Program-made: the position numbers and the translations under genes
Notes under the pieces: model-generated
What the model saw: the letters and a program-made list of their open reading frames with translations, nothing else
Database searches by the model: none
Told to the model about the DNA's origin: nothing
In this document: positions 1 to 11,299 of the stretch, one piece after another
Position numbering within the stretch: the first letter of the stretch is position 1
Layout: each line of letters begins with the position of its first letter
Source of the DNA: Fusarium oxysporum f. sp. lycopersici 4287
Taxonomy: Eukaryota; Ascomycota; Sordariomycetes; Hypocreales; Nectriaceae
NCBI RefSeq assembly: GCF_000149955.1
Contig: NC_030991.1
Span: 729,942 to 793,941, forward strand
Direction of reading: 5' to 3'
DNA length: 64,000 nt

Positions 1-527
1 GACTGTCTCTTCCCTGAGATGGGCGATTTGCGCCACCAAGCTTTCATTCTCCGTAGTGAACAATTCAACCTTGGTTTGCAGCTGGGTAAGCCATTGTTTC
101 CTCCTCTGACGACATTTGTGGGCAGCGACGCTGGGTCAGGAGAGTCAGTAAACTGCCACAATACAGAACAATCAGGGATTATAAGACATACCGGTTACGC
201 TCGAGAAAGTGGTTTCGCTTCTCTTCGTTTGTCACCCTTGACATGGACCCGCCCTCCCCCAGTCTCATCGTCGACCCTTCATCCGAGAAATCCATGTCGC
301 TGTTGGTAGCAACGGCATTGGTCTTGGATTTCTTATTGACGGGAGCCTTGACTGTGGACTCATCCGCCTTTCGTTGGCCGTTGGTGGGAGAGGGGTTTCT
401 GTGCCTATTGCCTCGCGTATTGAGCCTGGCTTGTTCGCTCTCATCATAGGGCATACTAACCACACCCATGCTACGAGCAGAGTCAATTGAGCCTCCATTT
501 ACCCTCGATATCTGTGGCGAAGTGATT
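1..527 (-). CDS. ATF/CREB-type bZIP transcription factor, 3' part (runs off left edge)
   Basis: The minus strand encodes a Ser/Lys-rich linker ending in EEKRNHFLERNR, then a 61-bp intron (191 down to 131, GTATGT...CAG), then VAAHKCRQRRKQWL and a leucine-zipper-like run. Spliced, the basic region reads RNRVAAHKCRQRRKQWL, with the N-x2-AA-x2-C-R core of ATF/CREB bZIP proteins, which bind CRE-like sites and in fungi (AtfA/Atf1 group) act under stress MAP kinases. The gene continues beyond position 1, so the zipper is incomplete. The reading frame can be extended upstream of the Met at 469 to about 527, where a CAG acceptor may lie. I could not find the usual N-terminal AtfA exons further upstream, so the 5' part is either in small exons I missed or lost. 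The bZIP call is firm; the AtfA assignment is inference. Confidence 0.8.
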
Positions 528-529
528 AT

Positions 530-3500
530 TCACTGTGGAACGACGGGGGAGGGTGAGCGTGACCTGGAACGCATAAAGTAACGGCGAATTGGTTCGTATT
601 CTGGGCACCGTTTCTACCTCGGACCAACATGTCCTTATGCGGCAGAGAAGCGACGTCCTGGCCACGTTCGGCCACAGCGAAGAAAACTGCGCAAGTTGAA
701 AAAGAACACTGAGATAGCCCGTGCTGTGGAGTTGCGACTTGTGCCTGACAAGATGCGAAGGCGTCTCGAAGAGCGATAAAGCCAGCGTTGTTTGCGGGGT
801 TATGTTCACAGACGAGGATTTGTCAAGGGACACTCCGTCATCGGCCGTTCCGTAGCATTTGTGACAGGCTGACAACTGCAGACTAGCAACTCAAAAACTC
901 TAGGGGACTAAAATCGAGGGATGGCAATAAGGGAACAGAATGGGCAATCATTGGTTGTCGCATGATTTCTAAAATGTGCGATGACATGCTTTGCTCACAC
1001 TTTGCCAGCCCAATACCCATTGCCCCTGTCACGGTAAGGTAGCTAGCTGTATCCGGATGTACGGTTCGCAGGACGTATTACCGAATACAACCGACTGTCG
1101 AGTGTTCGGAGGAGGCCCAGGCGTCGGTCTGTGCAAGTGCCCCTGATCGAATTTTAAGGTAAAGAGGGGGGTTCAGGGCTTTTGATTGGTTGCCTCCCTT
1201 GCTTTATTTGTTGATCTTAGTTTCAACTGTTTGAATGATCGGAATCCGTCAACGCGTGTATCCTGACCATCTACACATTAAGAAATATGGACTTTGTGGA
1301 CTTAAACAGGATTTGTTATCATTCTTGTCTCTAGTCACCTACGGATATGCATCCTAAAGTCGAGGTAACTAATATCATCATGAGATTGCCGTTGGAGAGC
1401 ACTCGGACTGATAAGAACGCGGCCGGTGAACAGAACGAGACAAGTTCACGGCTCTAGCGTACCCGCTGAGCTGAGCTATTCCGTAACAGACCACTCGATA
1501 TCATTACTGCCTCGACCCAGCCAGGGAAGTGGAGGCTATCTGCTTGACTAATGGTAGGGATTTTCTTTATGGAGCTCTGCTAAAACCGAAGCCCAGCTGT
1601 TTGACCGTGACCTAAATGCAATTGTTAATGATGGCTTTGAAAACTTAACAACAAATTCCGAAAATTTAACGCGCTGGGTCGTCCTGAGCCTAAGCGTAGC
1701 GAACACGCAATGCCCCAGCTTTACTACCCCAGCACAGCATGGCGCCACCGCGCTTTGGCCGTGTAACTAATTTCTTACTCTTAACAGGCTCCTGCTTCAA
1801 CAAGGCTTGACGACTGATATATATGAAGTTTGAACCACGCAACTGAGATGTGCAAACTAGGAGAATACAAGGGATTCAGGGGAGGCGGCTTCGGCATCGA
1901 GGTCAGCAAGCAGAATTCCAGGTCTCGGGCCTTACCCCTGAAGAAGAAAAAGGCTGAACTACTTCTGCTGAGTTGGTTGTGATGTATCAGTCCCTCCAAG
2001 TGGGAATTCCCCTCTCTGTGGCTCACTCTCGAATACGGGCTCTTGATATGTATCAGAAACGCATATAACACCCCGTGCGTGTGTAAATGTCCTACCAGAT
2101 TAGTTGTGCCTTGGAAGCCCTCGTTTTGTACCCTTTCTGCTTGCCACTCGACTGCAATTTAGCATTCTTCGTTCTCCTAACGTGGCCGCGTAATCAACGG
2201 CTAAACGGATCGTTCCACCTCAAGTGAGTTCGCGAGCACTTGTATCAAGGCAGCACTACGAGCCCGCGTATGGAGGTTAGCTTGCAAAAATGCCCCTGCC
2301 AATGTTTCGGACACAAGGTCGTGAGATCAATTAAATTTAATAGATCCTCGCATGGGACTGTTAATGACCAAGCCGAACCAGGGACAACCCACAGGGATGC
2401 CTACCAGTACCACCAACCCTCCGACAAGATATGGATTACGGCCAATCTGCATGGCAGGAAGTACGAGCACAAAACGTAGGCGCTTATGACGGCAATATTA
2501 CGCTTGAATAGGGTGGTATCATCGTCCATCTAGTTGAATTATCCCCTAGAAATCAGGGTTATACCTCTCTTGTGCCAGCATAGGCCCCACTCTGCCGCAG
2601 TTCTGCTATTTTGCTTTATTCCGGACCATTCCTTATGATTTGTTTTTTAACTATGATAGCCCGATGCTGCAAAGAATTTTAAGGCATCATGCACTTTCTC
2701 AACTCTGCTGGTGCTGTCTTGTCTTTTCGGGCATCCTTCTTACAACTCGAAGAGTTAACGGCGTAGCAGTCGAGTCATTTCAGGTAGTGATGCGCGAATA
2801 CCATTTAACCAGGTTCTGTGCAACTGAGGAAAAGTTTCGTGCGGGTAATGATATCAGTCCAATGGACATGGCCAGAGTCGAATAGTCATCCTTCCGCCCT
2901 AGAGTTCTGCATCTTGAGGACTCCCCGGGACGGATCAGACGACCCCAGAGACTTTCCTTAAAGACAGCCGCTTTAGAAGATTTATAAATGCGATCCTGAC
3001 TTACAGGTTAGTGTGAGAAGGCGAACGCTCAACCTCGCAAGTCCCATATACTTGCCACTCTCATTCTCACCTTATTTGTTTTTGAGCCTTCCGCCTTGGC
3101 TTTGTTAGTATCGCCCCTGAGCAAGTTCTATGGTCGACGATGGATAGGCATTTACTATATTTGACGCAATTTTAATAACTAAATAGGCACAAAAAGTTGG
3201 AAAAACTATCCTGTGATCTACGACAGTAGCTTGACGTCAAGGCCGCCTTTTGTTATTGCGGAAGACTCCAAGCTGTAGCCGCGTCTCTCATCGGCCGGAA
3301 AAACCGGCGTCGGGGTAAGGTCATTAGGCCTAACCCGGATGCCGCAATCCTCTCGACTAAAGATCTTATCAACCTAGACATTGACTACCTGCGTCTCGCC
3401 AGGAATCGAGTGGGAAGGCATCGATATCCTCAAAATACTTTTATACGGTGTTTTCCTAGTCAACGCTTTTTGGGGGCATCTTACAGGGGACCGAAGGCAA

Positions 3501-4600
3501 CTGAATGCATAGACTGATCGCGTGGGGCGCTTTGGCACTTGGACAATTTACAAGCTCTGAGCTGTTATATGTTCCGGATTTAAAATTGGGATAATCTTTG
3601 CTTGCCACAACTTGAAATTAGCGGAGTGTTGTAAGTGCCAAAGGGTCAATTCGGAGCTTTGACTCCGACTGGCAGGTACGTTAGCGAGTCAGGTAGTGAC
3701 TCCCAATGTGGGGTATATGTAACAGGTACTTGAGTTGCTGACTATGGACCTCGAAAATGAATGGGAGTCCTAAATCATCCCTGAGTCATGTCTCAACGAA
3801 AGTTGTTAAGCTAGGTGTGATCGCAAATGACGCCACTGTGAAATAAGTCAAAGCTCCCAGGCTCCTACACGTGTCTTCAGACGCCAAACTTAGATCGGCC
3901 TTAGCTCGATGTCAAGTACTGTTAACACTGAGCGGTAGCGGAACATTTGTAGCCGATACAGCCGTGAGCGTTAATCTCTTGAACTGATTCGTTGACAGCG
4001 CCTCGGTCCTATGCCGAAGCACGCTTTAACGCCACACACGGAGGTTTTTTGAACGACAATTGTAATCCTTCTCATGAAACGTTAAGTCGAGGGATGCGAG
4101 GGACAAGGCTCGATATCCGTTCAGCAAATAATAACTGGAACAGGGTGCCGGAGGCCAAGAGCATCACGATAATATTATTACCATCCTGTCGGTAATGTAA
4201 TATTGGGCCATGAGCGGTCTTAATCCCCGCTCATCCAAATACAATTTCCGGAGTAGACTCCGCACAAGATTTGCCTCCATACCAACGCGACCGTTCAAGG
4301 CAATCTTTATCTTAGTACAATTTGCCACACCTTCAAGTTCGGCCTATGTGTCTAGAACCATTGACAGCTTGTTAGCCAGTTGTCTCGACGTAAAATGCCG
4401 CTATCTTCACTTTGCCAATTCCCTTTAACTCGGTGTTATTCCCGCCACTTCTGAATCGATGACAAGGCCAAACCCCTCGGGGCATTCCTAAAATCAAGTG
4501 AGCTGTTTGACGAATGGATTTTTGTTAGAGCGCCCTAATGAGGGACCCTGCAACCTCCAGGACCCTTTGAACTTGGACTTCTTCGCGGTTCATATTAGAG
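530..4600. other. About 4 kb with no recognisable gene or repeat
   Basis: No open frame here exceeds about 130 codons and none of the short ones carries a motif I recognise. I see no TIRs, LTRs, simple repeats, polypyrimidine promoter tracts or strong AT bias. Base composition looks even, without the AT richness of heavily RIP-mutated DNA. Only near 4630-4660, a (TTC)n run followed by an A14 run, does the texture return to that of a fungal promoter, here of the GPCR gene. Confidence 0.6.
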
Positions 4601-4784
4601 GATAATATGGCCCACTACCATGTGTTGAGGGAAATTCTTCTTCTTCTTCTAAAAAAAAAAAAAACTTCCTTTTCCTTACGCAATCAATCTGCACCTTCTA
4701 CAGTTACCGTGCATTGTTGGCGGGCCATTTTTAGCATTTTCTTTGCCATTCCTCTCTTTCTGTCCGTACGACAATCGAATCGAT

Positions 4785-6273
4785 ATGGCTTGGGGAGACC
4801 TTCCGGTCGAAAGCCGCACCCTTGATCCTCTGTCCGCCGATCTCCGAAGCGGCTTGACAGCCATCACCGTCCTCGCCTTCATTTCCTTCTTCGCAGCTAC
4901 TACACTCTTTGTCTATCTCGTGTACAAGCTCGCATCATGGCATTTCTTTATCCAGAGCAAACCGAATAGTGACATACATCAGACACGGGTTAGGTCTCTT
5001 CAAAGGGCCATTGACTTTACGCTGGGAGTTGACGGTATCTTTGCGGACAATAACCAGAGCGCAAATGGAGATCAGGGGAAAGCATCGGCCGTAGTTGAAC
5101 CTCAAGACGCCATGAGGGCCCGAAGACATCCCAACCAATTCCTCGTGCTTATTATCAACCTGCTGTTGGCAGACATGCACCAAGGCGTGGCGTTTTTCCT
5201 CAATGCTGAGTGGCTACGCAGAGATTCCATTGTTGTCGATGCGGCGACATGTTATACCCAGGGTCTGTTTATCTCGCTAGGAGATTTGGCTTCAAGCATG
5301 TTCATCACGGCTATCGCCATACACACGTACCTCTCTGTCGTCTCCCACCGTCGCATACCTCCGGTTATTCTCTACCTGGCAATTGCAGCGGTCTGGGTCT
5401 TCATCTATGCAATATCGTTCATCCCGATTGCGGCGACTTCAAACGGGGCCGAGCACGGGGGCTTCTTCGTTCGCGCAGGAAGCTGGGTAAGCCATCTGTC
5501 ATTTTTCGCTGCAATAAGCATAAAGACTGACGTTAGGATAGTGTTGGATAAACCGAAAATACGAAAAACTGCGATTTTTCACCCACTACCTCTTTATCTT
5601 CATCGGTTTCGGGACTACTTCAATCCTCTACACCATCATCTTCCTGTTTATCCGCCGTCAAGCACGCTCTGCATCAACATCCGGGAACGATGATAGCGAT
5701 ACTACTCAACTCCAACTCAATCGAAATTCCGCCTTCCTCATTTATCCCGTCATCTACGTGCTTTGCACTCTTCCTCTAGCTACAGGTCGTATCGCAACCA
5801 TGGCTGGGGTCCACGTACCTAACGGGTATTTTTGCTTTGCCGGAGCCATGATCGCGTCTAACGGCTTGTTTGATTGTCTTCTTTTCGGAACGACCAGAAA
5901 TGCCATCGTCTTTGCGCCCCGGGATGAAGTTGACATCTTGGATGTTGATTTACATACTTTTGCATTCATGAAGACATCAGCAAACCGTCGTTTTGGAAAC
6001 ATTATCTCGATCGAAGGAGGTCGGAACCAAGCTAATACAAGCTCAGCCGCAGGAGGATGGTGGGGATGGTCCACTCGAAGAATAGGTATAGATATTAGGA
6101 GTGGCAAGGCGGCTGCTCGGACAGCCAGCCAGGAATCACTTCGGAGTCCGGCCATTCAAATGGACACTGTCACGTCGGTGGTAGTGGAAGTTGATGACAC
6201 GGAAGAACGAGATCCAAGATATCCTAACTCAACCTCAAGTTCAAATCCGTCACTGAATAGCACCAAGGATTAG
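4785..6273 (+). CDS. Git3-like seven-transmembrane G-protein-coupled receptor
   Basis: Two exons (4785-5486 and 5542-6273) join across a 55-bp intron that starts GTAAGC and ends TAG. The product is about 477 residues. Hydrophobic helices are visible at GLTAITVLAFISFFAATTLF, NQFLVLIINLLLADMHQGVA, the FISLGDLASSMFITAIAIHT segment and VILYLAIAAVWVFIYAISF, then after the splice FFTHYLFIFIGFGTTSILY, FLIYPVIYVLCTLPL and FCFAGAMIASNGLFDCLLFG. A Cys before helix 3 and a long Ser/Thr-rich cytoplasmic tail fit fungal cAMP-receptor/Git3-type receptors, which couple nutrient signals to a G-alpha subunit and adenylate cyclase. The ligand cannot be read from the sequence. The start at 4785 (MAWGDLPVE) is preferred; an in-frame ATG at 4743 would add 14 residues. 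The promoter has a (TTC)n/A14 tract at 4632-4664. The gene looks intact. Confidence 0.85.
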
Positions 6274-6560
6274 ACGAGGGTTCTAGAGCGTCATACTTCA
6301 CCTTAGACTGCGATGAACGTCATTTGTACCGAATTATGATTGTAATTGAGCAGGAATAGTCTATAATACTAACACAAGCTCGATGCTCTGTTTTTATCCG
6401 ATGAAGAACATTAAACTTGAAAGGTTTTGCACTTCCTAGCTCCATTAAAAGCTGAGAGTAACATGAAATACGGGTGGTGAATTCAACGACTGTACCAATT
6501 CAGCTGGTCATTCGCTTGCTGTCTAGATTTACCTCTGCTCAATAGAACTTTAACAACAAT

Positions 6561-7085
6561 TCAGCAACGACTCTGCCTGGCTAGGTCGTAGAAAACCCCA
6601 TACCAACTCAACTCACTATTGAAGACTGGGAGCAAAGTTTTAAATATTTTGCTGCCTAACATAATAAATCTAGTTGACTGGTCTGTAAGATTCCAGGTAC
6701 TACTATAGCCAGCATTATTGATAAATATATCCAATGAATCGAAGTTTTGAGTATGTTCTCGAGCTGCCTTCTCAACATTGGCAGCATCGGTAAAATCGAG
6801 TTTATCAGTCACCCCATTCGGACAACTCCTTCCGGCTATCGTAGCTGCATATTGAACTTCCTTCTCAAGTTCCCCAAAGGAAGAGCGCGTTGTCGGGGCT
6901 ATGACAGATGCGTCGGCTTTCGCGAACGAGATTGCTATGGCACGGCCAATGCTGTAAGATGCACCTGTACTTAGAACCCGTTTCCCACTCAAGTCCGCCT
7001 TTGAGGGATTGATAAAAGGGCAACTATCGTGATGGTACGTTGGTATGAAGCTGAGGCCTGCCCTATGAATTTGTGCGAATATCAA
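6561..7085 (-). pseudogene. Short-chain dehydrogenase/reductase, truncated after the NNAG motif
   Basis: The 174-residue frame begins with a typical fungal SDR leader and has the Rossmann glycine motif TGASYSIGRAIA, a later LDFTD acidic patch and the structural NNAG motif at about residue 125. Family members run about 280-300 residues. After NNAG the sequence no longer resembles an SDR and the frame stops about 45 residues on, so the Ser-Tyr-Lys catalytic triad (YxxxK) is absent. The 3' side runs into the flank of the GPCR gene, suggesting loss by deletion. I call it a relic of an NAD(P)-dependent oxidoreductase; the substrate is unknown. Confidence 0.7.
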
Positions 7086-7099
7086 TTTTGCTAAGCCCT

Positions 7100-8200
7100 C
7101 CTCGATGTAAGTTCTGCTATGTCTCTCATAGTTGAGAATAGATGATATCGTGCTAGTGGGTGTGAGAGAGCTTGGCTTGATAGAAAAGCGTAGAGAAAAA
7201 AATTATTACTTATGAAATAGCTGCGCATCCTATATGGAAATACCTTAAAGCAATGGGAATAATTGTCCCTTGTGGCCTTGCTAGGACCGGTAAGATGACG
7301 CTGGCAAGGGTATCCCTGCGTAACGATCACAGATTGGGGTCCTGCATCAGAAACAAGTCCCCTTTGCGAAATTCGGCGGCACAGCACCGGCCCGTTGCAT
7401 ACTGAAGAGGATTTATGTAGTGTATTTTTGTTGATATACCTTATTGCCCATGCTACGGGATGAGTATCAATGGCGCGTCTCAAAACAGCCGCTCGGGCAT
7501 CCACCTGCAACAGCTTGCATAGGTGCTAGGAGGTAACCAGACGATTGGTTGCTCAGTATTATCAATAAACCTTTCTCTCTTTATTGCATCCTTACTTTGT
7601 AGACGTCCTGCACAACACACCTTCTAAACGTCCGAGCCCATGGTTATTAATTAGCCTATTTAGTTTGATTAGTTTGATGGTTCTCATGTATGAGATATCA
7701 TCTACACTAGAATCTTCGAATATTATGCATTAATAGAATACCATGCGGCTGTGTTACCTAACAATAATCTAGTGTAGCAACTTGAGTTCCTTTTCATATG
7801 TCAGATGTTGACTTACCGCGAGGGGGTTTTTCGGTTGAAGTCAGCACTACCTCAGGTAATGTGATAAAAATCGAGTCGGATTACGATATGGATTTGAGCC
7901 AATTAACTCAGGAATGAAATATACACTGGAATCCGCTTAGATTTGGTACTTGATAAAATCATTAAGGCCTTTGGAGTTACTGATCGTGGCCGTTACTTGC
8001 TCAAGCTTATGGCTGCTTTTGGACGCTCTATATCTACCCTCTTATTTCCAAGGCTTAAATTTACACAGTCGGGCATTCTGTACCTGGTGTTTTATCGCAC
8101 CAGAGGAGATAGGGAATCTGAGAGCGGATACCGCTGTGTTGCATTGTCAGCTGAGTACACTGCACTACTGCAGACACAGTTAATGGCTTATGGCCTGAAA
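7100..8200. other. No supported gene
   Basis: The region is AT-rich around 7550-7760. A plus-strand frame from 7798 encodes a 39-residue acidic peptide (MSDVDLPRGGFSVE...) and another short frame lies at 7943-8248, but neither has a recognisable domain or a gene-like context. Confidence 0.5.
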
Positions 8201-8204
8201 GTGA

Positions 8205-8935
8205 CAGATAGGCGTGCCCTGTTGGACAACCAACTGGGGCAGAAGTAAAGCCCCACCTTTTTCAAGCACTTGTATATCCATACTACGGGGGATCCTCCCA
8301 AAAGCCCCGCCATGCCAGAACGCCACGTTGCTAACCGCCTCGGGGACGAATCATGTCACTTTGCGGGCGTTATCACGAGTTGCCTTCATCTTATCTCGGT
8401 CAGTAACAATCATGATCTGCCCATCCATCACAAGTATCTTCCGGGATGAGCTACTACGAATCGCAGCGCCGCCACCTCCGGTCCCCTACCTGGTAGCCCG
8501 GCCCATGTGTGCACGAGCAGTATGAGCACCTCACAAAGCAGTCACAACCGTCGAAGCCACTCCTGGAATCTGTGCCGCTTCCATCGCCATTGAGTCAAGT
8601 CCGAAAATGACCGTTCTACCAATCTCATGACCTTGACCGGTCCGGGTTGGAGCCAGCTCTTCTTCAGGTTAGTAGCGAATGGCTGTCCCGCCCTGAGTTG
8701 CATCATGCTAGTAGTGATCCAGTCCAAGTGAATCGGCTGGCTACCGACAGAAGCACAAAATCATAACACCAAAATCCTCTATCCACGTGGATCCTAATCC
8801 CCCGAACGCCCTCCAGGCAAAAACAATCCGCCTGGCCAAACACCATTTTAATGTGAGCCAGCTGGCCTTCGGAATGGCAACTTCTAGAGCCCCTTGCATA
8901 TGCGTATACAAAGGATTACATCGGCGGGACGTCAT
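8205..8935 (-). pseudogene. Possible relic of a helicase-associated (telomere-linked RecQ type) ORF
   Basis: Reading the minus strand gives short open pieces separated by stops. The most conserved-looking piece encodes RKILVMDGQIMIVTDRDKMK followed by RKVT, a stop codon and FVPEAV. This resembles the block of the form RNIFVxDGQxxxVTxYHK...RFLP that precedes the helicase domain in fungal telomere-linked or transposon-linked RecQ-like proteins. Upstream pieces at 8542-8727 and 8741-8935 are Trp-rich and could be the same ORF in other frames. The helicase motifs themselves are not present. The match is from memory of the family pattern only and is tentative. Confidence 0.3.
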
Positions 8936-8939
8936 AGTC

Positions 8940-9400
8940 CCTTAATTGAACAAACAAGGGGTCCATAGGACCACCAAGCAACTGACTGTCTGAAAGTGGC
9001 TAGTCTCGCCCAGCCTTTAGACACCGAGATTTGCTAAGCCCGGTAGGCAGAGAGCTGTCACTCAACTGAACGCGTTGAGCTTGCAGACAGTACGGCAGAA
9101 CAGACAGGCAGGCGCTCGTGCTATGAGAAAGGCCGCTGCACACCCTGAAAGAAATAGGTACGCTTTCTGAAGTGAATTCCAATCATCCGCCGTCAATCGA
9201 TTATCTCCGAGGATCTGCTCGTGTTCATGACTCAATTAAAGAGCTACCGTCTAGAAAAGAGCATAGGCTGCGTGCGTCGTTCCATCTCTAGAATACATAC
9301 CCCAAGCAAGCATCTACTCGTTGCTATTATTCGCTCCCATGCTTTGCAATTTTCCGGGGTTGATATTGAGAATTAGAAGAAATGAGTTTCTCGAGTTTCG
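8940..9400. other. No feature seen
   Basis: Unannotated spacer between the helicase-like relic and the tRNA-synthetase pseudogene. It holds only short frames without motifs. Confidence 0.5.
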
Positions 9401-9401
9401 T

Positions 9402-10660
9402 CTAGTCCTGGAAGAACTTGACAATCTGCGGAAGGTCGAGCAGAGTAACACCATGCTTTGGGTAGCAAATGTAGACTTCCTCACCGAGAGCACCAAACTT
9501 GGACCGGAAGGTAGACTTGTGTCGCAAGCCTAGGCTGTCGACGATGGATCGGTAGGTAGCGACAAGGAAGCGTGCGCGCAGACCGCTAACGTGCTCGCCG
9601 GGAGTCAATCTCTCGGAGACGCCAGCCCCAAAGGTGATCTGGTCGGTGACATTAGACAGAGCGTGGCTAATGAGAACCTCGATGGTGCCGTTGACAGCAC
9701 CAGGGAAGTCCAGAGCCCACTTGACCTGCCAGCCGTGGCGGGGAGCGATCTTAGCCAGGACCACAAGAGAGACGACCTTACCGTCCTTTTCAGCGGCGAA
9801 GCAGCGACGATGCTCCTGGTCGATCCAGGGGCGTAACTCAGTCAGGTGGACTTGTTTGCCCTTACGGGCAGCCTTCCACTCCTCAATGGCGGGGTCGGCG
9901 CGGGCGATGAAGTCATTGTCGAGCTTGACCTCATGAATCTTGACACCTTCGCGCTCAACGCGACGCACCTTGGCGGCAAGGCTGCTGACCTGAGCGCTGT
10001 TGTGCCTCTCGTCGTCGAGACGCTGCTCCTCAATGCAGGATAAGCTCCACCAGCGGAGCCCGGAGGTAAGGATTTTCTGAACCTCAAAGGAGACAAGCAT
10101 CTAGACCGGAGTCAAGCGCAGCTCAACGGTGACATGCTTGATGAAGGCGCGAATGGCCTCCTGGTACTGGCTGCAGTCGCATAGCGGGGTCGCCAGTGAT
10201 CATGGCGAACTTCTGCTGCTGGAACCAGCCAACTGCGGCACCAGTCTCGTGTCGCCAGATCTGGAAGCGCTCATCAAGCCAAGACGTGTTGGTGGCATCA
10301 CCATAATTGGCAATAAGCTTCTCTAGAAGTGGAGGATCATCGACTTGGTGAAGCTTGGTGGTGTCGGCCTCAGGATGAGGCAGACCGGGAGGCTTGGTAG
10401 GTAGTGACTTGGGATCGCGGTGAAAGAGGGAGGCGTAGCGAACATCGCCAAGCTCAAGCATCCAGGCGACAATACGCTCAAGACCAAGACCAGCACCAGC
10501 GTGAGGGGGGGCACCAAGGTCAAAGGCGGTAAGGTAGTCTTCCATACCATCCTCAGACATACCAACGGCAGTCATGTTGGCTCGGAGCTCAGCAGCATTG
10601 TGAATACGCTGGCCACCAGAGCAGATCTCCTGGCCGCTGGAAGCCCGCTGACGGCGCAGT
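9402..10660 (-). pseudogene. C-terminal half of a fungal aspartyl-tRNA synthetase with DUF2156-like tail, decayed
   Basis: The minus strand encodes the end of a class II synthetase core (GQEICSGGQRIH, DYLTAFDLGAPPHAGAGLGLE, class II motif 3) followed by the extra C-terminal domain typical of this fungal AspRS type (REGVKIHEVKLDNDFIARAD, RHGWQVKWALDFPGA, FRSKFGALGEEVYICYPKHG, final QIVKFFQD). The N-terminal anticodon-binding domain and class II motifs 1 and 2 are missing. A frame change lies near 10150-10170, where KFAMITGDP should be followed by CDCSQYQEAIRAF in the next frame. An in-frame TAG lies just upstream of MLVSFEVQ at about 10100 (TPV-stop-MLVS, where Trp is expected). Homology starts abruptly near 10660. 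It is therefore a truncated, non-functional duplicate; the working gene must lie elsewhere. Confidence 0.85.
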
Positions 10661-10978
10661 GCTAGCCAGGGGAAGAACTCTGCATATTCATAGGCGACAA
10701 GCGTGTATTGTGACCAAAGATTACCAACATTCTCCAGCATGTAAAACGACAAGACTGCTTGGGACACGGAGATACGCACACTGAATGCAACATTAGATAA
10801 CAGCCACATCGAGGTGGTTAAGATGCTTGAGAAAAATCATTAACTACAAATTTCGGTTTTCTCTCGTTAGATCAGTTATTCGTTTACATGACAGTTCCGA
10901 ATGTTTCCTTCCAGCCATTGTCATCATCTATGTTCAGACCGATAGTGCCGTTCGCTTCCTCTGTTAATGTATAAAGCT

Positions 10979-11233
10979 TCAGAACCACGACTTGACCCAT
11001 TCACTAGCGCGTCGATATGCACCATAGCTGGAATATTCTCCGCTCTGATAGCTGCCGTAACTTGAATATTCCCCTCCGCCTTGGTAACTGCCGTAATTGG
11101 AATATTCATTCAGGTTCGAGCCGGCCCCATCGTAGTCCCCATAGTTTGCAGGCGCGTCAGGCTCGGCGACAGGGACGGGCGCCGCGAGGATGACAGGGGC
11201 GAGAGCGATGAGGGCGACAGCAGACAACTTCAT
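10979..11233 (-). CDS. Small secreted Tyr/Gly/Ser-rich repeat protein
   Basis: The 84-residue product starts MKLSAVALIALAPVILAAPV, a clear signal peptide with likely cleavage after the Ala-Ala-Pro region. The mature part is Pro/Ala-rich, then carries near-repeats EYSNYGSYQGGG, EYSSYGSYQSG and EYSSYGAYRR, and ends in SEWVKSWF. There are no cysteines, so it is not a hydrophobin or a typical disulfide-rich effector. A frame extends 19 residues upstream, but the ATG at 11233 directly precedes the signal peptide and is the sensible start. The upstream region is C/T-rich on the coding strand, as in expressed fungal genes. Its role is unknown; a cell-wall or surface peptide is possible. The gene looks intact. 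Confidence 0.7.
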   Translation of the reverse strand: MKLSAVALIALAPVILAAPVPVAEPDAPANYGDYDGAGSNLNEYSNYGSYQGGGEYSSYGSYQSGEYSSYGAYRRASEWVKSWF

Positions 11234-11299
11234 CTTGACGTTTTTCGAGACTGGTCTGGTTGGTGGATGGGGTGGTTGTGAAAGGAGCAAGGAGGAAGG

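Noticed and set aside
483..875. 130-codon minus-strand frame upstream of the bZIP gene
   Set aside because: No domain, no bZIP-family similarity and no coding texture. It overlaps the bZIP exon in another frame.
4632..4664. (TTC)n and A14 runs considered as a repeat array
   Set aside because: Simple promoter-type low complexity, not CRISPR or satellite.
7943..8525. Two overlapping plus-strand frames of about 100 codons
   Set aside because: No motif, non-ATG starts, and the opposite strand has the better, though weak, family resemblance.
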